DNA of 53,480 nt, from NCBI GenBank assembly GCA_902568975.1, contig CACFSO010000006.1:1-53480 (forward strand). The letters run 5' to 3'. Each line of letters starts with the position of its first letter. Position 1 is the first letter of the stretch. The stretch comes from an uncultured Pelagibacteraceae bacterium. GTDB lineage: Bacteria; Pseudomonadota; Alphaproteobacteria; Pelagibacterales; Pelagibacteraceae. The notes below the pieces were generated by a model. That model was given only the letters and a program-made list of their open reading frames with translations, was not told where the DNA came from and did no database searches. The position numbers and the translations under genes were made by a program. Positions 44,029 to 52,393 of this stretch are shown here, piece by piece.

Positions 44029-45401
44029 TGCAAGAAAAAACGCAAAGCTGGATTGACTCACTCAGAGTTTATAAAGATATAAGAATGTTAAGAATATTGC
44101 TCTTAGGAGCAATAAGTGGATTTCCATGGGTTTTAATTGCAAGTAGTTTAAGTTTGTGGCTAAAAGAAGAAGGTCTTAGTAGATCAACAATAGGTTGGGC
44201 AGGTTTAATTTTTGGTGTTTATGCTTTTAATTATTTATGGGCACCAATAATAGATAGAATTCAAATACCATTTTTAACAAAAAAATTAGGCCATCGAAGA
44301 GGATGGATAGTTTTAATGCAAATTATAATTTTACTTAGCTTGATAGTATGGAGTTTTATAAATCCAACGCAAAACTTAGCTTTATTAATTACAGTGGGAT
44401 TAATAATTGCAATTGCGTCTGCAACTCAAGACATAACTGTTGATGCTTTAAGAATTGAACAAATCAGTGCTAATGAGGGAAAGTCTATGGCAGCTGGTGC
44501 AGCAATGGCAGTAGTTGGTTGGTGGACTGGTTATAAATTAGGTGGTGTGATTGCTTTATTTGCCGCAGAATTTTTTGAAAGTATAGGTATTGCAGATTAT
44601 TGGCAAACAACTTTTTTAGTTTTGGGAGCAGTAATAATCATAATGAATATAGGTTTAATGTTTGTCCACGAGCCTATTGAAACTGATAGAGAAGCAAAAC
44701 AAAAAGAAACTGATAAAATGATTGAAGAAAAGCTTGGATCAAACAATATTATAACTAATTTTATTGCATATATTACTGGAACTATTGGTGGACCTATAAT
44801 TAGTTTCTTTAAAAAAAACGGATTTGCTATAGCTGCAGGAATTCTAGGATTTGTATTTCTATTTAAAATTGGAGAAGCGTTTCTTGGGCGGATGTCTATT
44901 GTTTTTTATAAAGAAATTGGATTTTCTAAAGGACAGATTGCAATTTACTCAAAAGGACTTGGCTGGATTACAACTGTAATTTTTACACTATTAGGTGGAG
45001 TGATGGCAATGAGGGCAGGAACAATAAAAACTATGTTCTTTGCAGGAGGATTAATGGCTCTAACAAACCTTCTATTTGCAGTTTTAGCTTGGACAGGTAA
45101 ATCCGAATTATTATTTGCAATTGCTGTAATAGCTGATGATATTACAGCTGCATTTGCAACAGTTGCATTTGTAGCTTTCATTTCGTTGTTGGTAGATAGA
45201 ACTTACACAGCAACACAATATGCACTACTTGCTTCTATAGGAACCGCTGGCAGAACAACTCTTGCTTCATCTTCAGGAGCTCTTGTTGATTGGCTAAATG
45301 GAGATTGGGGAACTTTTTTTGTTTTAACTACAGTAATGGTTATTCCTTCATTAGTTTGCCTTTGGTTAATAAGACATAAAGTAAAAATAGGTGCAAAATA
45401 A
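44028..45401 (+). CDS. ampG: AmpG-like MFS transporter (PAT family)
   Basis: A 457-residue, about 12-14 helix permease of the peptide/acetyl-CoA transporter family. LSLWLKEEGLSRSTIGWAGL near the N-terminus, YLWAPIIDR, and GHRRGWI are characteristic of AmpG, which imports GlcNAc-anhydroMurNAc peptides. ASATQDITVDALRIE is also conserved. The start is GTG at 44028, with GGAG at 44015-44018; a TTG at 44013 is less likely. It pairs functionally with amgK/murU elsewhere in the window and with the adjacent NlpC/P60 hydrolase. Confidence 0.87.
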   Translation: MQEKTQSWIDSLRVYKDIRMLRILLLGAISGFPWVLIASSLSLWLKEEGLSRSTIGWAGLIFGVYAFNYLWAPIIDRIQIPFLTKKLGHRRGWIVLMQIIILLSLIVWSFINPTQNLALLITVGLIIAIASATQDITVDALRIEQISANEGKSMAAGAAMAVVGWWTGYKLGGVIALFAAEFFESIGIADYWQTTFLVLGAVIIIMNIGLMFVHEPIETDREAKQKETDKMIEEKLGSNNIITNFIAYITGTIGGPIISFFKKNGFAIAAGILGFVFLFKIGEAFLGRMSIVFYKEIGFSKGQIAIYSKGLGWITTVIFTLLGGVMAMRAGTIKTMFFAGGLMALTNLLFAVLAWTGKSELLFAIAVIADDITAAFATVAFVAFISLLVDRTYTATQYALLASIGTAGRTTLASSSGALVDWLNGDWGTFFVLTTVMVIPSLVCLWLIRHKVKIGAK

Positions 45402-46113
45402 TTTTTTTTGTAATAATCCGTATATCAATTTATATGAAAAGCCTTTAATTAACTCTAAAATTAGCTCACAAATTATTTATGGTGAAAAATTTAAAATTTT
45501 AAAAAAAACAAAAAAATTTATAAAAATAAGAACATTTTACGATAGATATTATGGTTATATAAAAAACAAAAAATTTATTAAAAAAATTAAACCTACACAC
45601 AAAGTAAAAGTTTTAAAAACCAGAATTTATAAATCAAATAACTTTTTGCCATTTTCAAGTGAAATTGAAATTTTAAAAAAAAAAAAAAATTATGTTATGT
45701 TTGAAAAAAATAAATGGATAAAACAAAAAGATATAACCCTTATAAATAAAAAAGAAAAAAATTTTGTTAAAATTTTTAAATCATACTTAAATTGTAAATA
45801 TAAATGGGGAGGCAAAACATACCATGGTATTGATTGTTCAGCCTTAGTTCAACTTTTTTATAAATTTAATAACAAGTTTTTTCCAAGAGATACTGTTGAT
45901 CAAATAAAATATAAAAAAGGTAAAATTAAAAAAAAATTTAAACTTGGAGATATTATATATTGGAAAGGACATGTAGCAGTTTGCATTAATTCAAAAAAAT
46001 TAATTCATGCCTATGGCCCAAGAAAAAAAGTTGTTATAATGCCAATCAATAAAACAATAAAAAAAATAGAAAGAACTGCAAGTTTAAAAGTTAAAAAAAT
46101 TTGTAGAATATAA
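45391..46113 (+). CDS. NlpC/P60 cell-wall peptidase with N-terminal SH3-like domains
   Basis: A 240-residue predicted peptidoglycan endopeptidase. Two SH3-like repeats (about 10-120) precede the NlpC/P60 domain with Cys149 in GIDCSALVQ, His194 in WKGHVAV and His208 in LIHAYGP, the expected triad. There is no classical signal peptide. It starts at a GTG overlapping the end of the AmpG-like gene. An unbroken A15 run (45675-45689) encodes part of a Lys tract. It may act on imported muropeptides in the cytoplasm. Confidence 0.87.
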   Translation: MQNNFFCNNPYINLYEKPLINSKISSQIIYGEKFKILKKTKKFIKIRTFYDRYYGYIKNKKFIKKIKPTHKVKVLKTRIYKSNNFLPFSSEIEILKKKKNYVMFEKNKWIKQKDITLINKKEKNFVKIFKSYLNCKYKWGGKTYHGIDCSALVQLFYKFNNKFFPRDTVDQIKYKKGKIKKKFKLGDIIYWKGHVAVCINSKKLIHAYGPRKKVVIMPINKTIKKIERTASLKVKKICRI

Positions 46114-47010
46114 TTATTCTCTTCCAAAGTCCGGTTTTGAAACATCTTGTTTTAATTGAACAATTTGTTTTCTTACTTTTTTGGAGTTAGTTAGTCTAGA
46201 TAAAAGTTTTTGATTATCTTTATTTTGAATTATTTTCTTAAATGAGTTTAAATTTTTAGTAAACAAATTTATTGATTTAATAATATTATCATTGTTAAAA
46301 AATATATCTCTCCACATAATTTCATTTGATGCAGCTATTCTTGAAAAATCTCTTAAACCTCCTGCGCTGTATTGTATTAAATTTTTTCTTTGAATTTTTT
46401 GTGAGTCTTGAGCCGTTTTAATCAAATTGTAAGCAATTAAATGAGGCAAATGACTTGTTATGGAAAATATTTTGTCGTGATTAACCGAATTCATTAAAAC
46501 TATTTTAGAACCGATTTTTTTCCAAAATTTTTTTAATAAATTTTTTTTTTTAAAGTTTTGTTTTTTTTCACTAATAATTACACACCATTTATTCAAAAAC
46601 AAATTTTTGCTTCCATACTCAGGACCACTAACCTCCGATCCTGCTATGGGATGGCTTGATATCCATTGTAATTTTTTACTAAGAAGTTTATTTTTTAATT
46701 CTATTATATTTTTTTTTGTTGAACCAACATCAGTAATTAAACAATTTGTCTTTAAATTTTTATTTAATTTTTCAATTATTTTTTTATATTCATTCATAGG
46801 TGTACATATAATTACAAAATCAACATCATTTATTTTATTATTTATTTGTTTAACTATTACACAACTGGAATTAATTTTTTTTATCTTTGAAATATTTTTT
46901 TTTGATTTTTCGTAAACAAAAATTTTTTTTGACAATTTTTTGCTTTTTATAACCCTTAGTATTGAAGATCCTATTAAACCACAACCTATAATTAATACTT
47001 TTTTAAACAT
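46114..47010 (-). CDS. tyrA: Prephenate/arogenate dehydrogenase
   Basis: NAD(P)-dependent step of tyrosine synthesis, 298 residues. The Rossmann motif is IIGCGLIGSS (8-17), and the catalytic region has SSHPIAGSEVSGPEYGS and FSITSHLPHLIAYNL. Its start overlaps hisC by 8 bases, so the two form an aromatic/histidine biosynthesis operon. Substrate choice between prephenate and arogenate is not readable from the motif alone. Confidence 0.92.
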   Translation of the reverse strand: MFKKVLIIGCGLIGSSILRVIKSKKLSKKIFVYEKSKKNISKIKKINSSCVIVKQINNKINDVDFVIICTPMNEYKKIIEKLNKNLKTNCLITDVGSTKKNIIELKNKLLSKKLQWISSHPIAGSEVSGPEYGSKNLFLNKWCVIISEKKQNFKKKNLLKKFWKKIGSKIVLMNSVNHDKIFSITSHLPHLIAYNLIKTAQDSQKIQRKNLIQYSAGGLRDFSRIAASNEIMWRDIFFNNDNIIKSINLFTKNLNSFKKIIQNKDNQKLLSRLTNSKKVRKQIVQLKQDVSKPDFGRE

Positions 47011-48088
47011 TTTTAAATATCATTTCTATATTTTTTAAAAATAATTTATTTTCTAAATTATTTCCAATTGTTAATCTTAAACAATTAGTTATTCCGTAAG
47101 TTTTGGTTTCTCTTAATATCAAACCTTTTTTTAATAATTTTTTTTCAACAATATTTGCGGTTAAGCTGCATTTATTAAAATTAAGCAAAAGAAAATTTGC
47201 ACTTACTTTATTACAAAAAATATTAAATTTTTCCAATCTATTTTTAATTTTATTACTCCAAAATAAATTATGTTTAAAAGATTTTCTAATAAATTTGGTA
47301 TCTTTTAAAGATTCAATTGCACATAACTGAGCAATTTTGTTAACATTAAAAGGAGGTTTAATCATATTTAGTTCACTAATTATTTTTTTGTCTCCATAGC
47401 CCCATCCTACCCTTAAAGAAGCAATCCCATATATTTTAGAAAAAGTTCTTAAAATAAATACATTTTTTTTATTTTTAAAAATTTTTAGTCCTGAAGAATA
47501 TTTTTTATCTTTCATATATTCATCGTAAGCATCATCTACCACTAATAAAATTTTACTTTTTAATTTTTTTCTTAAATATATTAATTCTTTCTTGCTTAAA
47601 TAAGTTCCCGTTGGATTATTTGGATTAGCAATAAAAACAATTTTAGTTTTCTTCGTAACTTTTTTAATTATTTCATCAACAGACACTTTAAATTCTTTTT
47701 CTTTAGAAAAAACTACTTTTGCTCCTACTATCGATGCATATATTCTATACATCAAAAAACTATATTTGGGGACTATTACTTCATCTCCTGTTCTAAGAAA
47801 AAGTTGACATAACATTTGAATTACTTCATCAGAACCTGAGCCACAAATTATTTTATTAAAATCACAATTAAATTTTTTTGAAATTAATTTTCTAAGCTCA
47901 GTAGCTTTGCCATCTGGATACTTTGATATTTTGATACTTTTATTTTTTAAAACTTTTTTAACTCTTGGACTAAATCCTAGTGCAGACTCGTTAGCAGATA
48001 ACTTAATTACATTTAGTCTTTTTTTTAAAAAAGATCTTCCAGGTTTATAAGCTTCTATTTTTATTTTTCTAAAATTTGGTAAAGTCAT
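47003..48088 (-). CDS. hisC: Histidinol-phosphate/aromatic aminotransferase
   Basis: PLP aminotransferase of 361 residues, class I fold type. Conserved segments are KLSANESALGFSP at the N-terminus, GSGSDEVIQML, FIANPNNPTGTY, VVDDAYDEY, and the PLP-lysine motif FSKIYGIASLRVGWG. The start is the ATG at 48088; an in-frame TTG at 48097 is unlikely. Overlap with tyrA suggests it also serves tyrosine or phenylalanine synthesis in addition to histidine. Confidence 0.9.
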   Translation of the reverse strand: MTLPNFRKIKIEAYKPGRSFLKKRLNVIKLSANESALGFSPRVKKVLKNKSIKISKYPDGKATELRKLISKKFNCDFNKIICGSGSDEVIQMLCQLFLRTGDEVIVPKYSFLMYRIYASIVGAKVVFSKEKEFKVSVDEIIKKVTKKTKIVFIANPNNPTGTYLSKKELIYLRKKLKSKILLVVDDAYDEYMKDKKYSSGLKIFKNKKNVFILRTFSKIYGIASLRVGWGYGDKKIISELNMIKPPFNVNKIAQLCAIESLKDTKFIRKSFKHNLFWSNKIKNRLEKFNIFCNKVSANFLLLNFNKCSLTANIVEKKLLKKGLILRETKTYGITNCLRLTIGNNLENKLFLKNIEMIFKNV

Positions 48089-48122
48089 AATTTTCAATAC
48101 TTTTAACCTTATAGATAAAAAT

Positions 48123-48151
48123 TTGACATATAAAAAGGTATAATGTATTAA
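48123..48151 (+). promoter_or_regulatory. Probable metX promoter
   Basis: TTGACA (48123-48128) and TATTAA (48146-48151) are 17 bases apart, placing the start near 48158, exactly at the first stem of the riboswitch. A TATAAT at 48139-48144 is closer to consensus but only 10 bases from the -35. Confidence 0.5.
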
Positions 48152-48155
48152 GCAT

Positions 48156-48212
48156 TTGCGCTGATTTATCTGAATTGCGAGCGCTTAAAAAAAACCGCTA
48201 AATAAGTTTTTT
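48156..48212 (+). ncRNA. SAM-II riboswitch upstream of metX
   Basis: Stem P1 is GCGCT (48158-48162) with AGCGC (48180-48184). The loop TGATTTATCTGAATTGCG and the downstream pseudoknot strand CCGCTAAATAAG follow the SAM-II pattern first found in alphaproteobacterial met genes and marine metagenomes. Binding of SAM is expected to close a pseudoknot and reduce translation of metX. Confidence 0.88.
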
Positions 48213-48239
48213 TCTCACAATTCATTATCAGTTAAAATT

Positions 48240-49349
48240 ATGAATAACTTAGAAAAAATAAAAAAAATAATTATAGATAAGCCTCTAAAGCTTGATTGTG
48301 GAAAAACAATTAAAAATTACCCCATAGCTTACGAAACCTACGGAAAACTAAGTGAAAATAGAGATAATGCAATTTTAGCATTCCATGCTTTGTCGGGGGA
48401 CCAGTTTGTAACTGGAACAAACCCAATAACAAATAAACCTGGCTGGTGGTCACATCTTGTTGGAACTAATAAAGCAATAGATACAAATAAATTTTTTGTA
48501 ATATGTGCAAATGTAATTGGAGGATGTATGGGATCTTATGGACCAAGTAGTAATGATGCGCAAAAAAATAAAAAACTTGGTACAAACTTTCCGATAATTA
48601 CAATTAACGATATGGTTAATGCTCAATATAATTTATTAGATTATTTTAAAATAGATAAATTATTTAGTGTAATGGGAGGATCAATGGGTGGAATGCAAGT
48701 TTTACAATTTGTAGCAAATTATCCTAATAAAACAAAAACTGCTATTCCTATAGCTTGTTCAGCTAGTCATTCTGCTCAAAACATTGCTCTTAACGAATTA
48801 GGAAGACAAGCTATTATGGCTGATAGCAATTGGATGAAGGGTGATTATCTTAATTTGGAAAACTCACCAGATAAAGGCCTGTCAGTTGCAAGAATGGCCG
48901 CTCATATAACTTATCTTTCACAAAAAGGTTTACAAGAAAAATTCGGAAGAAAACTTCAAGAAAGGGATGATTTAAAATTTAGTTTTGATGCTGATTTTCA
49001 AATTGAAAGTTATTTGAGACATCAAGGTTCAGCATTTGTTGATAGATTTGATGCAAATAGCTATCTTTATATAACTAGAGCTATGGATTATTTTGATTTA
49101 ACAAAACAATACAATGGAAATCTTTCTAATGCATTTAAAAATACAAAAATAAAATTTTTTGTAATTTCTTTCACTTCAGACTGGCTTTACCCAACATCTG
49201 AAAATAAGGAAATTGTTATTGCATTAAATGTTGCGGGTGCAGATGTAGGTTTTATTGAAATTGTAAGTGACAAAGGCCATGATTCATTTTTACTTGATGT
49301 GCCCGATTTTTTAAAATCAGTAAAAAATTTTTTAGAGGCAAATTATTAA
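48240..49349 (+). CDS. metX: Homoserine O-acyltransferase
   Basis: Activates homoserine for methionine synthesis. The 369-residue alpha/beta-hydrolase has HALSGDQFVTG, the nucleophile S148 in MGGSMGGMQ, D314 in SFTSDWLYP and H347 in KGHDSFLLD. It is the first gene after the SAM-II riboswitch and is followed by metW, a very conserved pairing. Acetyl and succinyl use cannot be separated by eye, as MetX proteins in proteobacteria may use either. Confidence 0.94.
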   Translation: MNNLEKIKKIIIDKPLKLDCGKTIKNYPIAYETYGKLSENRDNAILAFHALSGDQFVTGTNPITNKPGWWSHLVGTNKAIDTNKFFVICANVIGGCMGSYGPSSNDAQKNKKLGTNFPIITINDMVNAQYNLLDYFKIDKLFSVMGGSMGGMQVLQFVANYPNKTKTAIPIACSASHSAQNIALNELGRQAIMADSNWMKGDYLNLENSPDKGLSVARMAAHITYLSQKGLQEKFGRKLQERDDLKFSFDADFQIESYLRHQGSAFVDRFDANSYLYITRAMDYFDLTKQYNGNLSNAFKNTKIKFFVISFTSDWLYPTSENKEIVIALNVAGADVGFIEIVSDKGHDSFLLDVPDFLKSVKNFLEANY

Positions 49350-49355
49350 AATATA

Positions 49356-49952
49356 ATGAAAAAAGAATTTCAAATAATTTCTGATTTGATAGAAAAAAAT
49401 CAAAGAGTGCTTGATGTAGGTTGTGGAGACGGTACATTAATGAAACATTTAAAAGATACTAAAAATGTAGATACTAGAGGTCTAGAGATTTCTAAAAGTA
49501 ATGTTCAAACATGCATAGGAAAAGGTTTAACTGTTATTGAAGGTAATGCAGAAACAGATTTGAAACAATTTCCCAGCTTATCTTTTGATTATGTGATTTT
49601 AAGTCAAACTCTTCAGGCTTTTTATAATCCAGAAAAAGTAATTGATGATCTATTAAGGGTTGCTAATAAAGCTATAGTAACAATTCCTAATTTTGGATAC
49701 TGGAAAGTAAGACTTCACTTACTTTTAAAGGGAACAATGCCAATAACAAAACATCTTCCAAACGAATGGTATAATACGCCAAATTTACATATGTGTACAA
49801 TTAAAGATTTTGTTAATTTTTGTTCAAAAAAAAATATTAATTTATTTAAATCTCTTACATTAAATAAAAATAATTTATCAGCTATAAACAGCAAAAATTT
49901 AAATTTAAAAAATTTATTTTCTGAATTAGGAATTTTTTTAATTGAAAAGTAA
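49356..49952 (+). CDS. metW: Methionine biosynthesis protein MetW
   Basis: 198-residue SAM-methyltransferase-like protein with the binding loop VLDVGCGDGTLMKHL and downstream LEISKSNVQTCIGKGL and SFDYVILSQTLQAFYNPEKVI, the MetW signature. It is thought to work with MetX, and it follows metX by 6 bases. Confidence 0.93.
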   Translation: MKKEFQIISDLIEKNQRVLDVGCGDGTLMKHLKDTKNVDTRGLEISKSNVQTCIGKGLTVIEGNAETDLKQFPSLSFDYVILSQTLQAFYNPEKVIDDLLRVANKAIVTIPNFGYWKVRLHLLLKGTMPITKHLPNEWYNTPNLHMCTIKDFVNFCSKKNINLFKSLTLNKNNLSAINSKNLNLKNLFSELGIFLIEK

Positions 49953-49953
49953 A

Positions 49954-50673
49954 ATGGAAATAAAAATAATTAAATGTTTACAAGATAATTATTCTTACTT
50001 GATTATTGATAGAGAGAATCAATCTGCTTGTGTTGTTGACCCAGGAGAGTCTAAACCTATAATTAATTTTTTAGAAGATAATAAAATAAAACTTAAATTT
50101 ATTTTAAATACACATCATCATCATGATCATGTTGGGGGAAATAAAGAATTAAAAAAAAAATTTAATGCTAAAGTAATTGGTTTTATAGGAGACAAGCATA
50201 GAATACCTGAGATTGATATAAAATTAAATGATAGAGACATATGGAAAAATAAAAATTTTGAATTTAAAATTTATCATATACCTGGTCATACAATTGGGCA
50301 TATATGTTTTAACTTTTTTAAAGAAAAGTATTTATTTACTGGTGATACTCTTTTTTCTTTAGGTTGTGGACGAATATTTGAGGGAACCTATGAACAGATG
50401 TTTAATTCATTAAAAATTTTAAAATCTTTTCCTATTGATACAAAGATTTATTGCGGCCATGAATATACATTTAAAAATTCTCAATTTTGTTTATTCCATG
50501 ACAAAAAAAATGATAGATTAAAAAAAAAAATTTTATCAATTAAAAAAAGATTAGATGAAGGTTTGCCTACGATACCTTCAACATTAAAAGATGAGCTTGA
50601 AACAAATATTTTTTTAAGATGCATTACTGTTGAAAAATTTTCAAAATTGAGAGATTTAAAGGACAATTTTTAA
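49954..50673 (+). CDS. gloB: Hydroxyacylglutathione hydrolase (glyoxalase II)
   Basis: Second step of methylglyoxal detoxification: hydrolyses lactoylglutathione. The 239-residue metallo-beta-lactamase fold has THHHHDH (H54 to H59), HIPGHTIGH, FTGDTLFSLGCGR, and YCGHEYT, together with the C-terminal GloB helical region containing PTIPSTLKDEL. The start is the ATG at 49954, directly after the metW stop; a TTG at 49942 is unlikely. Confidence 0.94.
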   Translation: MEIKIIKCLQDNYSYLIIDRENQSACVVDPGESKPIINFLEDNKIKLKFILNTHHHHDHVGGNKELKKKFNAKVIGFIGDKHRIPEIDIKLNDRDIWKNKNFEFKIYHIPGHTIGHICFNFFKEKYLFTGDTLFSLGCGRIFEGTYEQMFNSLKILKSFPIDTKIYCGHEYTFKNSQFCLFHDKKNDRLKKKILSIKKRLDEGLPTIPSTLKDELETNIFLRCITVEKFSKLRDLKDNF

Positions 50674-50683
50674 CTAAATCATC

Positions 50684-50711
50684 TTGACTATATCTTTTGT
50701 AAGTCTATATT
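50684..50711 (+). promoter_or_regulatory. Probable rplU promoter
   Basis: TTGACT (50684-50689) and TATATT (50706-50711) are 16 bases apart in the 63-base gap after gloB. The start would be near 50719. AAGGGG lies 7-12 bases before the rplU ATG and serves as ribosome-binding site. Confidence 0.5.
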
Positions 50712-50736
50712 GCTGATCAAAAAAAAGGGGTAACCA

Positions 50737-51120
50737 ATGTCTTTTGCTGTAATTCAAACCGGTGGTAAACAATACAAAGTAAAAGCAAGTGAAATCTTGA
50801 AGGTCGAAAAATTAGAAAAGGAAGCACATACCAAAATAGAATTTAATGAAGTTTTAGCTTATGGTGATGATACTTCAATCGAACTAGGCTTACCTATTAT
50901 TAAAGGTGCTAAAGTTGAGGCAGAATTATTAAAAAACTCAAAAAACAGAACTGTATTAATTTTCAAAAAAAGAAGAAGAAAAAATTCAAGAAGAAAAAAT
51001 GGACATAGACAAAAATATTCTTTAATAAAAATAAGTAAAATTATTTCAAAAGATGGAGGAATTTTAGCAGAGGACAAAACAAAAAATAAAGTTGAAACAA
51101 AGGAAAAAAGTAAAATTTAA
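50737..51120 (+). CDS. rplU: 50S ribosomal protein L21
   Basis: Begins [14 protein letters not shown], the L21 signature, and contains [15 protein letters not shown]. At 127 residues it has a lysine-rich C-terminal extension of about 20 residues over the core length. It is the first gene of the conserved rplU-rpmA-obgE-proB order. Confidence 0.97.
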   Translation: MSFAVIQTGGKQYKVKASEILKVEKLEKEAHTKIEFNEVLAYGDDTSIELGLPIIKGAKVEAELLKNSKNRTVLIFKKRRRKNSRRKNGHRQKYSLIKISKIISKDGGILAEDKTKNKVETKEKSKI

Positions 51121-51122
51121 TT

Positions 51123-51377
51123 ATGGCAACAAAAAAAGCAGGTGGATCATCAAGAAACGGTAGAGATAGTGCTGGGAGAAGACTCGGTGTTAAAAGATAC
51201 GGTGGTCAATTTGTTAATCCTGGTAATATTATTGTAAGACAAAGAGGAACAAAAATTTTTCCTGGTGAACATGTGGGAATAGGAAAAGATCACTCTATTT
51301 TTTCTTTAATAAAGGGTAAAGTAGAATTTAAAAAATCAAAGTCTGATAGAACAATTGTCTCAGTAAAACCCAACTAA
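51123..51377 (+). CDS. rpmA: 50S ribosomal protein L27
   Basis: 84-residue protein starting [17 protein letters not shown], the typical L27 N-terminus, with [10 protein letters not shown] following. There is no N-terminal prosequence of the Firmicute type, so the tail that reaches the peptidyl-transferase centre is mature from the start. Confidence 0.98.
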   Translation: MATKKAGGSSRNGRDSAGRRLGVKRYGGQFVNPGNIIVRQRGTKIFPGEHVGIGKDHSIFSLIKGKVEFKKSKSDRTIVSVKPN

Positions 51378-51409
51378 GAAATACAAATCAAAATTCAAAA
51401 GTTTGTATT

Positions 51410-52393
51410 ATGAAATTTCTAGATCAAGTTAAGATATTTATAAAAGCAGGTGATGGTGGCTCTGGTTCACCAAGCTTTAGAAGAGAAAAATTTATTGAAT
51501 TTGGAGGACCAGATGGTGGAGATGGAGGAAGAGGTGGTTCTATAATTTTAAAATCAGAAAGAAACTTAAATACTTTGATAGATTATAGATATCAACAACA
51601 TTTTAAAGCAAAAAGAGGTGGAGATGGTAAAGGTAAAAACAAAACTGGAAAAAGTGGAGACAATTTATATCTAAAAGTTCCAATAGGAACTCAAGTCTTC
51701 GAGGAAGACAATAAAACTTTAATTTACGATTTTAAAAAAGAAAATGAAGAATTTGTTGTTGCCATTGGTGGACGTGGAGGATTTGGAAATACTAAATTTA
51801 AATCATCAACAAATAGAGCCCCTAAAAAATTTACTAAAGGAAAAATGGGAGAAGAATTTTCTATTTGGTTACAATTAAAAACAATAGCTGATATAGGAAT
51901 TATTGGTTTACCTAATGCTGGTAAGTCAAGTTTATTAGCTTCAATAACAAGAGCTCGTCCAAAAATTGCTAATTACAAATTTACAACAATTAATCCAAAT
52001 CTAGGGGTTTCGGTATACAATGATAAAGAATTAATAATAGCAGATATACCAGGTTTGATAGAAGGAGCACACTCTGGGGTGGGCCTTGGAATAAAATTCC
52101 TTAAACATATTGAAAGATGTAAAACTTTATTACACTTGATTGATGTAAACGAAGAAGATCTTGTTAATTCATATAGGCAGGTTAGAAAAGAATTGGGAAA
52201 ATATAGTAAAGAATTATTAAAAAAAGAAGAATTAATTGTTTTTAATAAAATAGATTTAATTGATAAAAAAGAATTGATTGAAAAAGAAAAAATTTTTAAA
52301 AATAAAATAAAAAAAAAAAATTATAATATTTCAACTATGAATAAGTTATCTTTATCAAAAATTAGATCAATATTAACAAAATATGCATCTTAA
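51410..52393 (+). CDS. obgE: Ribosome-associated GTPase Obg/CgtA
   Basis: Assembly and stress GTPase acting on the 50S subunit. The 327-residue protein has the glycine-rich Obg fold (FRREKFIEFGGPDGGDGGRGG and later), then a G domain with G1 GLPNAGKSS, G3 DIPGLIEGAH and G4 NKID. It ends after the G domain without the variable C-terminal tail. An A12 run (52309-52320) encodes part of a lysine stretch without breaking the frame. proB begins inside its 3' end. Confidence 0.96.
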   Translation: MKFLDQVKIFIKAGDGGSGSPSFRREKFIEFGGPDGGDGGRGGSIILKSERNLNTLIDYRYQQHFKAKRGGDGKGKNKTGKSGDNLYLKVPIGTQVFEEDNKTLIYDFKKENEEFVVAIGGRGGFGNTKFKSSTNRAPKKFTKGKMGEEFSIWLQLKTIADIGIIGLPNAGKSSLLASITRARPKIANYKFTTINPNLGVSVYNDKELIIADIPGLIEGAHSGVGLGIKFLKHIERCKTLLHLIDVNEEDLVNSYRQVRKELGKYSKELLKKEELIVFNKIDLIDKKELIEKEKIFKNKIKKKNYNISTMNKLSLSKIRSILTKYAS

